This document shows positions 16,566 through 24,430 of a stretch of 39,084 nucleotides of DNA, in pieces. The position numbers were made by a program, and so were the translations under genes. Below the pieces are notes generated by a model, which had not been told where the DNA came from, made no database searches, and was given only the letters and a program-made list of their open reading frames with translations. How positions within the stretch are numbered: position 1 is the first letter of the stretch; every line of letters starts with the position of its first letter. Origin of the DNA: Candidatus Jordarchaeia archaeon (GTDB taxonomy: Archaea > Asgardarchaeota > Jordiarchaeia > Jordiarchaeales > Jordiarchaeaceae); the NCBI GenBank assembly GCA_029856435.1, contig JAHQXB010000117.1:1-39084 (forward strand), given 5' to 3'.

Positions 16566-17356
16566 TTGTCAGGTAAGGTTGCTCTGGTTACTGGAGCCGC
16601 ATCAGGTACTGGTCGGGGTATTGCCCATCGCTTCACCCTTGAAGGAGCCGGTCTTTCCCCAGTTGACCTTAACCTTGAGGGAGTCGAGAAAGTTGCCAAA
16701 GAATTAGAGAGCTAGGTGGCAAAGCCATAGCTATCAAGTATGATGTGGGTGACGAAGCTCAAGTGATTCGGGCAGTTGAGGAAACCGAGAAGAATCTGGG
16801 AAGAATAAATATTCTGGTGAACAATGCAGGCATAATAAATTTTAGTCTCCTCCAAGATACGACCACAGAACAGTTGGCACAACATGTTTAGAGTACACGC
16901 GCCACATCCTATTTTTCGCGGGCTGTCATCAAATCCATGCAGGAAGGCGACCGGATAATCAACATATCCTCAATAGCGGGAATAATGGGAGAAACCATCA
17001 GCGCCCACTATGCTGCCGAAGCGGCAATAATAGGCCTCACAAAAACACTGGCATTGGAGGTGGCCCACAGGGGAATAACAGTGAATGCCATAGCACCCGG
17101 AGTAATTAAAACAGGTATGATCAAAGATATGATGACAGCAACACCCGAATCCCACATGGAAACACCAGTACATAGATACGGTACACCAGAAGACATAGTT
17201 GAGACAGCAGCCTACCTAGCATCCCCAGGAGCAGGGTACATAACGGGTCAAGTAATTGTAGTAGACGGAGGACTCACACTTTACAACACCAGCCAACAAT
17301 TAATCCAGAATATTTGGATTATAAAGATAAAAAACTACACAAGCTGGCTCTTTTGA
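16566..17356 (+). pseudogene. Short-chain dehydrogenase/reductase, broken
   Basis: GGAGG then TTG at 16566 opens a frame with the NAD(P)-binding motif VTGAASGTGRGIA. This frame hits TAG near 16713. The SDR sequence continues in another frame (GGKAIAIKYDVGDE, INILVNNAGII), is stopped again by TAG at 16889-16891, and then runs to 17356 with INISSIAGIMGE, a YAAEA motif, NAIAPGVIKTGM and TGQVIVVDGG. One frameshift and one nonsense codon are thus present, and the catalytic YxxxK lysine is Ala (HYAAEAAI). The FabG-like reductase is very likely dead. It lies downstream of the noncoding region at 16240-16475. Confidence 0.85.
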
Positions 17357-17401
17357 TAAATTAAGAAAATGCTTTTCATAGTAGAAAAATACATTTTGAG
17401 C

Positions 17402-17727
17402 ATTGATTCCAATAGTGCAGCGAAAGCCACAATGGGGGGATTCAAAGTCTTTGGCACCAGAGGTGGCGCATAAAGAAATTACTGTAAACGCTGTAGCCCC
17501 TAGATTGATATACAGGACAATTATATAAATGATAGATAAAGTAGTCCAGAACTCTACAAGGAAACACCCGCCAAGAGGCTGGATAAACCAGAAGACATGC
17601 GTTGGTTGCAGCATTCCTAGCTTCGCCAAGGGCAAGCTAAATAATGGGGCAGATAATCATCGTGGACGGAGGACTCAGCCTAACAAACGTTGGGAGCATA
17701 CCAGTATACAAAATAGGAGAAATCTAA
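17402..17727 (+). pseudogene. Second SDR remnant, C-terminal half only
   Basis: Just downstream of the first broken SDR gene, pieces of another SDR can be read in changing frames: SNSAAKATMGGF (the YxxxK region with Lys kept but Tyr replaced by Asn), EVAHKEITVNAVAPR, PAKRLDKPEDM and GQIIIVDGGLSL. Several stops and frameshifts separate them, and no N-terminal half is present. The order and motifs match the neighbour, so it is probably a decayed tandem duplicate. Confidence 0.75.
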
Positions 17728-17805
17728 GATGCGAAGTCCTCAAATAAATAAGACTAAAGCTCATGAAAAATTTAAAGTTCCGAGTTGGAAAAGACAAATA
17801 GGGTA

Positions 17806-18726
17806 TTAGAATATTTTGTAGAGCGGATGATTCTTGGTCTGTATAGTTATTTGGCGCATTCTAGATTTCGTGTAGGCTATAGTGGAGTCTACCATTGCCA
17901 CCGCTGGGAAAACGATATCCGAATTATATATTGGTCCATATAGTACCCAGTTTGCTCCGGCATGTATCATGGCGGTTACTGCGGTTGCGGCGCACACTTT
18001 TTTGGCGTTTTCTCCCAGTTCTGTTACTCTCTTCCATTCGAGAACGGCGTTGAGTGGCCCCCCGCCGCAGGGTAGTCCGAACTCCTGCTTTACAAGTTTG
18101 ACAGCCTCCGCTGCCATGCCGATACTGGGAACATCGAGAACAGCCGTGTCAACCAGCATATTCTGAATACCAGCTTCCTCAGCGTATTGTATTAAGCCCT
18201 TTGTGTTCTGGTCGCCCTTTAAGACTTCAACTCTGCCTTGGGGTTTCACGTTCCGAGGATTGTAGCCCAGTAGAACTGCAGACTTTACACCAATGTTTTT
18301 AAGATCTCTTACCTCTTGCTCTGAAACATGGAACGTTATAGAGTTGTAGACTGTTCTATCCATTAATCCCGTCTCCGCAGAGTATTTTAGTCCCGCCATT
18401 TTTACATCGGTGGATGTGCTGTCAATGAAGAAGGGAGCGTTTGTGACTCCCGCAACGAATTCTACGTATTTTACGATGGCGGTTTCAGTGGAGCCTACAA
18501 TATCAACCATGTGAGGATTTCCAGTTTTATCAGACATTTCCTCCTGCCTCTTTATTAGCTCCTCTGCCCTTCCCTTATCGAAAACTCCCTTCGCCGGGTC
18601 ACTGACTATCTTATGCCTATCGTAAAATATTGAACCAACCAAAACAGTGGGCAACTCTCCGGGCTGACCACCAATCTTAACATTCCCTATTGTAAAAATC
18701 TTTTGTTCACGTCCAAAGGTAAACAA
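17806..18726 (-). CDS. mtrH: MtrH-like tetrahydromethanopterin methyltransferase
   Basis: A 306-residue protein matching subunit H of the N5-methyl-tetrahydromethanopterin:coenzyme M methyltransferase: N-terminal MFTFGREQKIFTIGNVKIGGQPGE, LVGSIFYDRHKIV, MVDIVGSTETAI, FFIDSTSTDVKMAG, AVLLGYNPRN, and GGGPLNAVLEWKR. MtrH transfers the methyl group between the pterin and a corrinoid protein. No other mtr subunit is nearby, as in non-methanogenic archaea where orphan MtrH-like proteins are thought to move methyl groups from corrinoid proteins into the archaeal methyl branch. A perfect inverted repeat lies between its likely TATA box and start site. Confidence 0.9.
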   Translation of the reverse strand: MFTFGREQKIFTIGNVKIGGQPGELPTVLVGSIFYDRHKIVSDPAKGVFDKGRAEELIKRQEEMSDKTGNPHMVDIVGSTETAIVKYVEFVAGVTNAPFFIDSTSTDVKMAGLKYSAETGLMDRTVYNSITFHVSEQEVRDLKNIGVKSAVLLGYNPRNVKPQGRVEVLKGDQNTKGLIQYAEEAGIQNMLVDTAVLDVPSIGMAAEAVKLVKQEFGLPCGGGPLNAVLEWKRVTELGENAKKVCAATAVTAMIHAGANWVLYGPIYNSDIVFPAVAMVDSTIAYTKSRMRQITIQTKNHPLYKIF

Positions 18727-18750
18727 TCTACCACCACCTAAAACTCACGA

Positions 18751-18766
18751 TAGACTGAGTAGTCTA
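18751..18766 (-). promoter_or_regulatory. Inverted repeat at the mtrH promoter, possible operator
   Basis: TAGACT (18751-18756) and AGTCTA (18761-18766) form a perfect 6-base inverted repeat with a 4-base spacer. On the minus strand a TATA-like AAACTTAAAT (18771-18780) lies just upstream, so the repeat covers the expected transcription start of mtrH about 25 bases before its ATG. A repressor site is a fair guess. Confidence 0.4.
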
Positions 18767-18780
18767 ACTAATTTAAGTTT

Positions 18781-19082
18781 TTGCGACAATCAGTCTCGAC
18801 AACAACGTGCCCTCGACACTTCTTACAGGAAATGCAACAAAAAATAAAGCCATTTCTCACTAAAAAGACACTCAACGGAAAAAGCACCAAAAAATGAAAA
18901 CTAATTTCTCCCTAAAACTCGACACTGCAAAAAGACAACAACCCTCCCAAACTTCGTTTTTGGAATTTAGGGTATATTCAGAGATTAGGTTCCCCCAAAA
19001 AAATGGTTAATCCCAATCCGAAAGAAGCCTAAGATCCATTTGGCAAAATGAGAAGTACAAGAAAAGATAAAAAGGATCCCAC
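18781..19082. other. Intergenic region, nothing recognised
   Basis: AT-rich sequence with three CTCGACA or TCGACA words (about 18803, 18815, 18917). No gene, strong hairpin or repeat family was recognised. Confidence 0.4.
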
Positions 19083-19336
19083 TCTAAGTAAGCCATAAAA
19101 TTACATAGAGTTGGGGGTTTCACAGTACCACGCGGCGGCCTCACGTGTTCATAAGCCGCCTCCCATTCCGCCCCCTCAGGGTGAACCCACCCCCCCACCT
19201 CCACGAATTCACCTCCCTGCTTCTTCACAGACCAATTCCCCTGCGGGTGCTGTCGCCAACGCCGTGAGGAGCGCAGGAGACGTCTCACAATCAAGCGGAA
19301 GAATGCGGTCGGGTGGGGAGAAAGACCCTCCATCGT
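19083..19336 (-). mobile_element. Solo right end of a TnpB element (possible stand-alone omega RNA)
   Basis: Read on the minus strand, this stretch is about 80 percent identical to 149-403. Similarity begins abruptly at ATGGAGGGTCTTTCTCC (19336 downward) and ends near the degraded terminal hairpin CTATGTAATTTTATGG (about 19107-19092). The zinc ribbon and RuvC part of tnpB is absent. It is therefore a relic or a mobile copy consisting only of the omega RNA and right-end segment. The reading frame happens to stay open for 108 codons, probably without being a real protein. Confidence 0.75.
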
Positions 19337-19777
19337 ACCCTATGTTCTCTGTCTGTTTGCGGGTGTGGGGAAGTTGCTTTATTTCACTTGGTGTCGGTTT
19401 TCGAATGCCGGCTGTTGTGAATGTTTGTAGCTTGTTCTGTTTGTTCTATTTATGGATGGTTTGTGTCGTGACGTCTGGTGGTTGTTTTGTCTCTTTTGGG
19501 TTGTGTAATTGCTCCATGGGCATCCGGCTGTAGTTCAGCGTAATTCTATTGAAACACCGCTATTTTAGGACTGTTAGCATAGGTGAATCCGAAGATGTTC
19601 TCCAACAACTTCACAAAAAAGTTAAACCCGAAGGGAATCAAAAAATGTGTTGTTTGTTATTCACGCTCAATTAAGCTTAGCGCAAAATTTAATAAATTAG
19701 TTAAATTTGTTAAAACAAAACTTCCAATAAGTGTTGGAATAACTTGCACCACACCAGAATTTTAAAAAGGTGTTAAT
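19337..19777. other. Intergenic region, nothing recognised
   Basis: T- and G-rich in its first half. Short frames exist but without ribosome sites or recognisable motifs. The last 20 bases (AAAAAGGTGTTAAT) hold the ribosome site of the next gene. Confidence 0.4.
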
Positions 19778-20857
19778 ATGATAAGGACAAAAATTTGTGA
19801 TATGCTAGAAATTGAGTATCCAATCATACAGGCCGCAATGGGACCCTTTGACACTAAGGAGCTTGCGGCGGCGGTGGCCTCGGCTGGAGGTTTCGGAATG
19901 GTGAGCCACCCTGCTCCCGCGCCAGAGTATGGTATTCTAGCGATAATAGCGGATGAGGAGACTAGAATTAAGGCCTTTAATGATGTTAAAAATAGAATGA
20001 TGGGCGCTGTGAGAGAAGTGGGTAGAAAGGCCAAAGGTAGCTTTGGGGTCAACTTCCGAGTGGCACCTGAACAACCCGATGTACCAATGTTGCTGGATGC
20101 TCTAATTGAGGAACGTGAAAAGGATCCCAACCTTCAGAAAAAGCTGAAAATGGTTTTGTGTTCTGCTGGGGATCCTATGCAACCGCACCTTAAAAAAATT
20201 CAGGAAGCGGGAATGCTCAGGTTCCAAACGGTACCTAGCGTATATCATGCTAAAAAGGCGGAAAAATCAGGGGTGGATGGGCTCATAGTGACTGGCTATG
20301 AGGCTGGGGGACATGTGGCCTATGAACCCGTTCACACATTTGTGGTGGTACCCGAAGTAGTACAACAGGTAAAGGTGCCAGTTGTGGGTGGGGGTGGAGT
20401 GTGCGATGGAAAAGGCCTTGTAGCCATGTTAGCATTCGGGGCTCAGGGAATCTATATGGGTACAAGATTTATTGTGACTAAGGAATGTGAGTTTAACGAT
20501 AAGGTCAAACAGGCCATAATAGATTCTTCAAACAAGTATCCCAAAGAGGCCACAACCATAGTTACACAAGGTGTTTACGGTCCACTGCGACACTTAAAGA
20601 ACAAATATTCTTTGAGGCTCTATGAACTGACTCAGATGTTGAAGAATGAGGAGATTACTATGCAGGATGTTTGGGCCTTTGAATCTGAAGGCACATATAG
20701 GGCTAAGGGTCCGGAGGGGAACATTGAGGATGGAGCCATATGGGCGGGTCAGGTCTCTCTCAGAATACATAAACTCATGACATGCAAAGAAGTCATTGAT
20801 AGCATAATGCAAGAAGCAGAAGCAATTTTGAAAGATCTGGCCAAGAAGTACACTTAG
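19778..20857 (+). CDS. Nitronate monooxygenase/FabK-like flavoprotein
   Basis: A 359-residue FMN-binding TIM-barrel protein of the 2-nitropropane dioxygenase family: YPIIQAAMGPFDTKELAAAVASAGGFGM at the N-terminus, GSFGVNFRVAP, GVDGLIVTGYEAGGHVAYE with the family's active-site His (His179), PVVGGGGVCDGKGLVAMLAFGAQGIYMGTRF for the FMN phosphate site. Members oxidise nitronates or, like FabK, reduce enoyl thioesters. In this CoA-rich neighbourhood an enoyl-CoA or related reductase role is conceivable but not shown. The ATG follows AGGTG. Its stop overlaps the convergent gene by 4 bases. Confidence 0.85.
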   Translation: MIRTKICDMLEIEYPIIQAAMGPFDTKELAAAVASAGGFGMVSHPAPAPEYGILAIIADEETRIKAFNDVKNRMMGAVREVGRKAKGSFGVNFRVAPEQPDVPMLLDALIEEREKDPNLQKKLKMVLCSAGDPMQPHLKKIQEAGMLRFQTVPSVYHAKKAEKSGVDGLIVTGYEAGGHVAYEPVHTFVVVPEVVQQVKVPVVGGGGVCDGKGLVAMLAFGAQGIYMGTRFIVTKECEFNDKVKQAIIDSSNKYPKEATTIVTQGVYGPLRHLKNKYSLRLYELTQMLKNEEITMQDVWAFESEGTYRAKGPEGNIEDGAIWAGQVSLRIHKLMTCKEVIDSIMQEAEAILKDLAKKYT

Positions 20858-21456
20858 AATTGCCCAATTTTTACTCTTTTTCTATTAGGTTCCTCTTTTT
20901 GTATGTATTCTAGGTGGGGTAATGCCTTTAGCCTTATGGGTTCCAAGTCTGGGATTCCATCGTAGCCAAAGGCTATTGTGAAGTTTTCTATTTTTGGAGG
21001 CTTCTTTTGAGAGTACGAGAAGCTCTGATGTTGACGACCTTCAAGTATGGTGTCCTCAGTGCATATTAGTAAGGCTACGGTTCCCAGTCCATTTGTACTG
21101 TTGCGGCTTTGCTGGTGCAGGAGCAGCCCGTTTCTAATATTGATAGTTGCTCGAACGTATCCTTCTTCTGGTGGGTAGTTCCAGATGACTGCCACCATTC
21201 TTCCTTCTGCAAAGTCTTCAGGATAGAGTAAAAATTTGTGATTGCCACAATTACATTTTATTCTGGCGGATTTTAGCCAAAAATCTATACCATCACTGAA
21301 GCTATAATAAAAATCATACTTTGAGTAGGGGGGACATAGGGGAATCTTTAAGGGAGGGACATACTTGTCACCGCCGAAGCTAACGTGTGGGCTGGGCTTC
21401 ATATGTGTCAGCCACCCATACTCTAACCGCTTTCCCAATAATTCGTACAATTCCAA
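20854..21456 (-). CDS. Hypothetical protein, 200 residues, mostly beta
   Basis: I do not recognise this family. The protein starts at TTG (21454-21456), has no signal peptide or membrane segment, and shows alternating hydrophobic strands (RMVAVIWNYPP, YVRATINIRNGLLLH, TVALLICTED) and one CNCG motif near residue 69. The general feel is of an acetoacetate decarboxylase-like or lipocalin-like barrel, but no catalytic motif supports that. It converges on the flavoprotein gene with a 4-base overlap of the stop codons. Confidence 0.65.
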   Translation of the reverse strand: MELYELLGKRLEYGWLTHMKPSPHVSFGGDKYVPPLKIPLCPPYSKYDFYYSFSDGIDFWLKSARIKCNCGNHKFLLYPEDFAEGRMVAVIWNYPPEEGYVRATINIRNGLLLHQQSRNSTNGLGTVALLICTEDTILEGRQHQSFSYSQKKPPKIENFTIAFGYDGIPDLEPIRLKALPHLEYIQKEEPNRKRVKIGQF

Positions 21457-21990
21457 TTTGAACCATCCCTAATATTCCTACTATAAATCGATATCTGAAG
21501 GCTCACAAAGACTTAATGAAGCCCGGAATTTGCCAAATTCCCGTTGTGGGGAAAACCTTTTTATTTGGAAGCTGTGAAACCACATCTGTTGCTGCATGTG
21601 ATAAACCAAGGGTATATTAGTAGTTTTAATCGCTAAACCTCACTTGGATAGATAATTAATATTTCTAGCTATTAAAGTTTTACTATAAATGCAAAATTTT
21701 TGGATTTATATTATAAATTTTGCAATAAAATTAGGGAATATATAAAGAAGTTTTATTGAATTTTGAAATCAAAAGATTCGGAAAACTTTTGCCATTAAGC
21801 ACGTCGAGTTTATAATATCTTAAATTTTTTGCATTTTTTTTCTGCTATCCCTTTCTTTCCTGAGTGAGAAGTGACTTTCTTTTATAATAATGACAGAATG
21901 AGAAATTAACCTAATTTGAAGTTGCTAAAAGGTTTTGAGACATAAATAAAGATTGACTGCGAAATTTCGTTTTCCTTATGGAATATTTTT
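21457..21990. other. AT-rich intergenic region
   Basis: No gene seen in about 530 bases. It includes runs of A/T and one long inverted repeat listed separately. Possible TATA boxes for the minus-strand gene 20854-21456 lie near 21480-21500. Confidence 0.5.
21690..21724. repeat. Perfect 10-base inverted repeat, operator or terminator
   Basis: TGCAAAATTT (21690-21699) and AAATTTTGCA (21715-21724) are perfect inverse complements around a 15-base spacer. The site lies in the spacer between two minus-strand genes and may end transcription from 21991-22317 or bind a regulator. Confidence 0.4.
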
Positions 21991-22317
21991 TTACTTTTGT
22001 GCGCATAGTTTTTGAATTTTTTCTAAAAGTTTATTTCCCGTTTCTGTTAGGTGTTTGGGGTCTTCTAGGTCGATTTTTGGTTCTCCTTGGAGCTCTACTA
22101 CGACTCCCTTTTTTGAGTCTTTTAGTTTAACAATGTAGTCTGCTCCAAGGGATGTGATTGTTTTACCTGTGCTAAGATTGAAAACTGCAGAGTCCGGGCC
22201 TTTCTCTATATTTTTTATGTTTGCGTTGATTTCTTGGGCGGCTTTTTGTATTACTTTTCTCTCCAACATGTTTTTAGTGGTCCAGTTTGGTATCATTATT
22301 TTATCCAGAATTTCCAT
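21991..22317 (-). CDS. Small hypothetical protein
   Basis: About 108 residues beginning MEILDKIMIPNWTTKNMLERK. I chose the ATG at 22317, with GGTG upstream; an in-frame TTG at 22335 would add six residues. Lys- and Glu-rich with a probable beta section (AVFNLSTGKTITSLGADYIV, GVVVELQGEPKID) and a C-terminal helix. No motif or membrane segment; function unknown. The gene upstream on the same strand, 22446-22871, is also hypothetical and 128 bases away. Confidence 0.55.
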   Translation of the reverse strand: MEILDKIMIPNWTTKNMLERKVIQKAAQEINANIKNIEKGPDSAVFNLSTGKTITSLGADYIVKLKDSKKGVVVELQGEPKIDLEDPKHLTETGNKLLEKIQKLCAQK

Positions 22318-22445
22318 TTTGGCGTTCACCCGCAAGATTGGGGTCGACTAAACTCATAAAGTATTGTATTATAGACATATATTGGGGATGTGGTACCCGG
22401 CCTGTTTTTGGGAATTTCTAGTTGTCTTAGAGGTAAGCTGATTTT

Positions 22446-22871
22446 TTATTTTCTGATTATGTTTAGCGGGATGCCTAATTCTTGGGCGAGGTTTTTCATT
22501 GCTTCAAGGTATTCAAAGCGTAGGTTCCATTTGTGTTTTTTTCCCTCATAGGTTTCAATTATCATGAGGTAGCCGTAAATGGTTATTCTGCGCCAGTAGG
22601 TGTTAATTGTTATTTCTTTAATCTCGTATAGTGGGATTTGATAGCTACCCTTAATGTTTTCGACCACTTTACTCACGTGTTTCCAGTCGATGTATCGGGA
22701 GTGGGGGTTGATTTCTGGTGGTGGATTTTTTAGTATTTCGAGCCCCCGGAATAATATTATTCTGTGGTTTGTGAACACAAAAAGGTAGTTTACCTGCGGA
22801 AATCTGGGCCTCCTCGGGACTGCAATAAATATTCCATAAATTTTTTCAGGATAAGTGAATAATTCATCCAA
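22446..22871 (-). CDS. PH-like domain hypothetical protein
   Basis: A 141-residue protein with the character of bacterial/archaeal PH-like domains: an initial strand-turn with YLFVFTNHRIILFRG, then IPLYEIKEITINTYWRRITIYGYLMIIETYEGKKHKWNLRF, and a C-terminal helix (LEAMKNLAQELG). In such domains the T-x-x-R-x-I motif and the Y-x-x-I-K/E-x-I strand are typical. The family assignment is by pattern, not certain. TTG start at 22869-22871 without a clear ribosome site. No membrane segment. Confidence 0.55.
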   Translation of the reverse strand: MDELFTYPEKIYGIFIAVPRRPRFPQVNYLFVFTNHRIILFRGLEILKNPPPEINPHSRYIDWKHVSKVVENIKGSYQIPLYEIKEITINTYWRRITIYGYLMIIETYEGKKHKWNLRFEYLEAMKNLAQELGIPLNIIRK

Positions 22872-23014
22872 TTAAATTCCCACAGTAAGAAGGAGGAAAC
22901 GAAAATTTATAAATCTAGAGGAGCCCAATAAGTTTACATCGTTTAAATCATTTTTGGCATACTAGAAAGGAGCGAAAATCTAAGAAAACCTGAGAACGCA
23001 CTGGGGAAGTATAG

Positions 23015-23290
23015 ATGATAAAAGTAAAATTTCTAACCATGCTCCGGGAAATAGTGGGCGAAGCGGTGATAGAAACAGAGAAGAAGGAGAACATTGCTTT
23101 GCTCACTCAGCATCTCTGCCAGAAGTATGGGAAAAAGTTCAGAGAAGCCGTTTTAGACGAGAAGGGAGAAATAAGAAATTATGTAAGGTTCTTAATAAAT
23201 GGAAAAGAAGCCCTTAGCCCAAAAACCAAAATAAACGATGGGGACACTATTGTAATGTTCCTCCCAGTAGCAGGAGGCAGCAATGGTTGA
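23015..23290 (+). CDS. MoaD/ThiS-like ubiquitin-fold sulfur carrier with C-terminal extension
   Basis: A 91-residue beta-grasp protein: IKVKFLTMLREIVGEAVIE start, VRFLINGKEAL, INDGDTIVMFLPVAGG near the end. MoaD proteins donate sulfur for molybdopterin/tungstopterin from a C-terminal GlyGly. Here three residues follow (GGSNG), so the GlyGly would be exposed only after processing, or the protein has another role. Its stop overlaps the TTG start of the next gene by 4 bases (TTGA), indicating translational coupling. A tungstopterin-type AOR encoded at 29563-31461 would need such a carrier. TATA-like TTTATAAA lies near 22907. Confidence 0.8.
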   Translation: MIKVKFLTMLREIVGEAVIETEKKENIALLTQHLCQKYGKKFREAVLDEKGEIRNYVRFLINGKEALSPKTKINDGDTIVMFLPVAGGSNG

Positions 23291-24204
23291 GCGAGCTCAG
23301 AATAGGATACCTGCCAACATTGTACCACACCTCCTACATTCTAAAAAGTGGAAGATGGTTAGAGAAAAGTTCAGGGCTCAAGGTTAACTGGGAACTCTAC
23401 CCCACCGGACCCGCAATGACCAAAGCTTTCAGGGAGGAGAAAATAGACATAGGCTACATTGGTTTACCTCCAGCAATGATAGCTATGGATAAGGATACCC
23501 CCATTATATGTGTGGGGGGAGGACATGTTGAAGGCACTGTTATGTTAGCCCCTAAACACTACAAGTCCCTAGAAGAACTGGGGAATGTGAAAAAAGTTCT
23601 AAACCAGTTCTCTGGGAAGAAAATAGGAACACCCTCCCAAGGCTCAATACACGACGTAATCATCCGTAACCTGCTTGAGGAACAGGGAGTAGAAGGTGTA
23701 ACAGTGAAAAATTATGAGTGGGCAGAATTTCTTCCCGAAGCTCTGGAAAATGGGGAAATAGACGCTGCAGTTGGAACCCCCTCACTAATTATTGCTACCT
23801 CGCGGCAACTTGAAGTTCACTTAGTTCTACCTCCAAATAAGCTCTGGCCCCATAACCCCAGCTACGGCATAGTGATAAGAAAAGAGTTGGAGAAAAAAGC
23901 TCAAATAATTCTGGAATTTTTAAACATGCATAAGAAGGCGTGTACGCTCATAAGGGAAAATCCCAGCAAGGCAGCGAAACTGGTTTCCAAGGAAATAATA
24001 GGATTAAATCCTGAATTTGTAAAAGCCACCTACACCATTTCACCGAAGTACTGCGCCGCACTATCCCCCGAATATATTACATCGACTCTGGCCTTTGTAC
24101 CTATTCTCAAAAAGTTAGGTTACATAAAAAAGACATTAAGTGAAAAGGAGGTCTTTGAAACAAGTTACATACAAAAGGTTCACCCCGAGCCCCCACATTA
24201 TTAA
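23287..24204 (+). CDS. Solute-binding-like protein without signal peptide (NMT1/SsuA-like)
   Basis: A 305-residue type-2 periplasmic-binding-fold protein similar to NitT/TauT-type substrate-binding proteins: ELRIGYLPTLYHTS at the very N-terminus, IDIGYIGLPPAMIA, GKKIGTPSQGSIHDVI, GEIDAAVGTPSLI. There is no signal peptide or lipobox before the mature fold, so it should be cytoplasmic. Proteins of this fold can be enzymes (for example MqnA/MqnD or Thi5). It is translationally coupled to a MoaD-like gene, with no permease or ATPase gene adjacent. A role with the sulfur carrier or in metal/cofactor handling is an inference. Confidence 0.75.
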   Translation: MSELRIGYLPTLYHTSYILKSGRWLEKSSGLKVNWELYPTGPAMTKAFREEKIDIGYIGLPPAMIAMDKDTPIICVGGGHVEGTVMLAPKHYKSLEELGNVKKVLNQFSGKKIGTPSQGSIHDVIIRNLLEEQGVEGVTVKNYEWAEFLPEALENGEIDAAVGTPSLIIATSRQLEVHLVLPPNKLWPHNPSYGIVIRKELEKKAQIILEFLNMHKKACTLIRENPSKAAKLVSKEIIGLNPEFVKATYTISPKYCAALSPEYITSTLAFVPILKKLGYIKKTLSEKEVFETSYIQKVHPEPPHY

Positions 24205-24430
24205 CCACAAGAAAATGGATCATCTTTCAAAAATGGTTTAGGCCTGCTTTTTCACTGCTTTTCCCAAATCTTCTAGACCCTCAAGCCTTGAATCCCCTTG
24301 GCTTTCTTTTTCTTCGTTTCAATTTTAGAGTAGTAACCAATGTTTCTTCTTTAAATGGAAGTTTTTACCTTCAAACCACGGAAATTGAATGATTAAAATT
24401 TGTGGAAATAGGGGAAATATGGTTTGAGGT

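Noticed and set aside
19007..19533. Open frames of 108 and 140 codons on opposite strands
   Set aside because: They arise from the GC-rich TnpB right-end copy; the tail composition is not protein-like.
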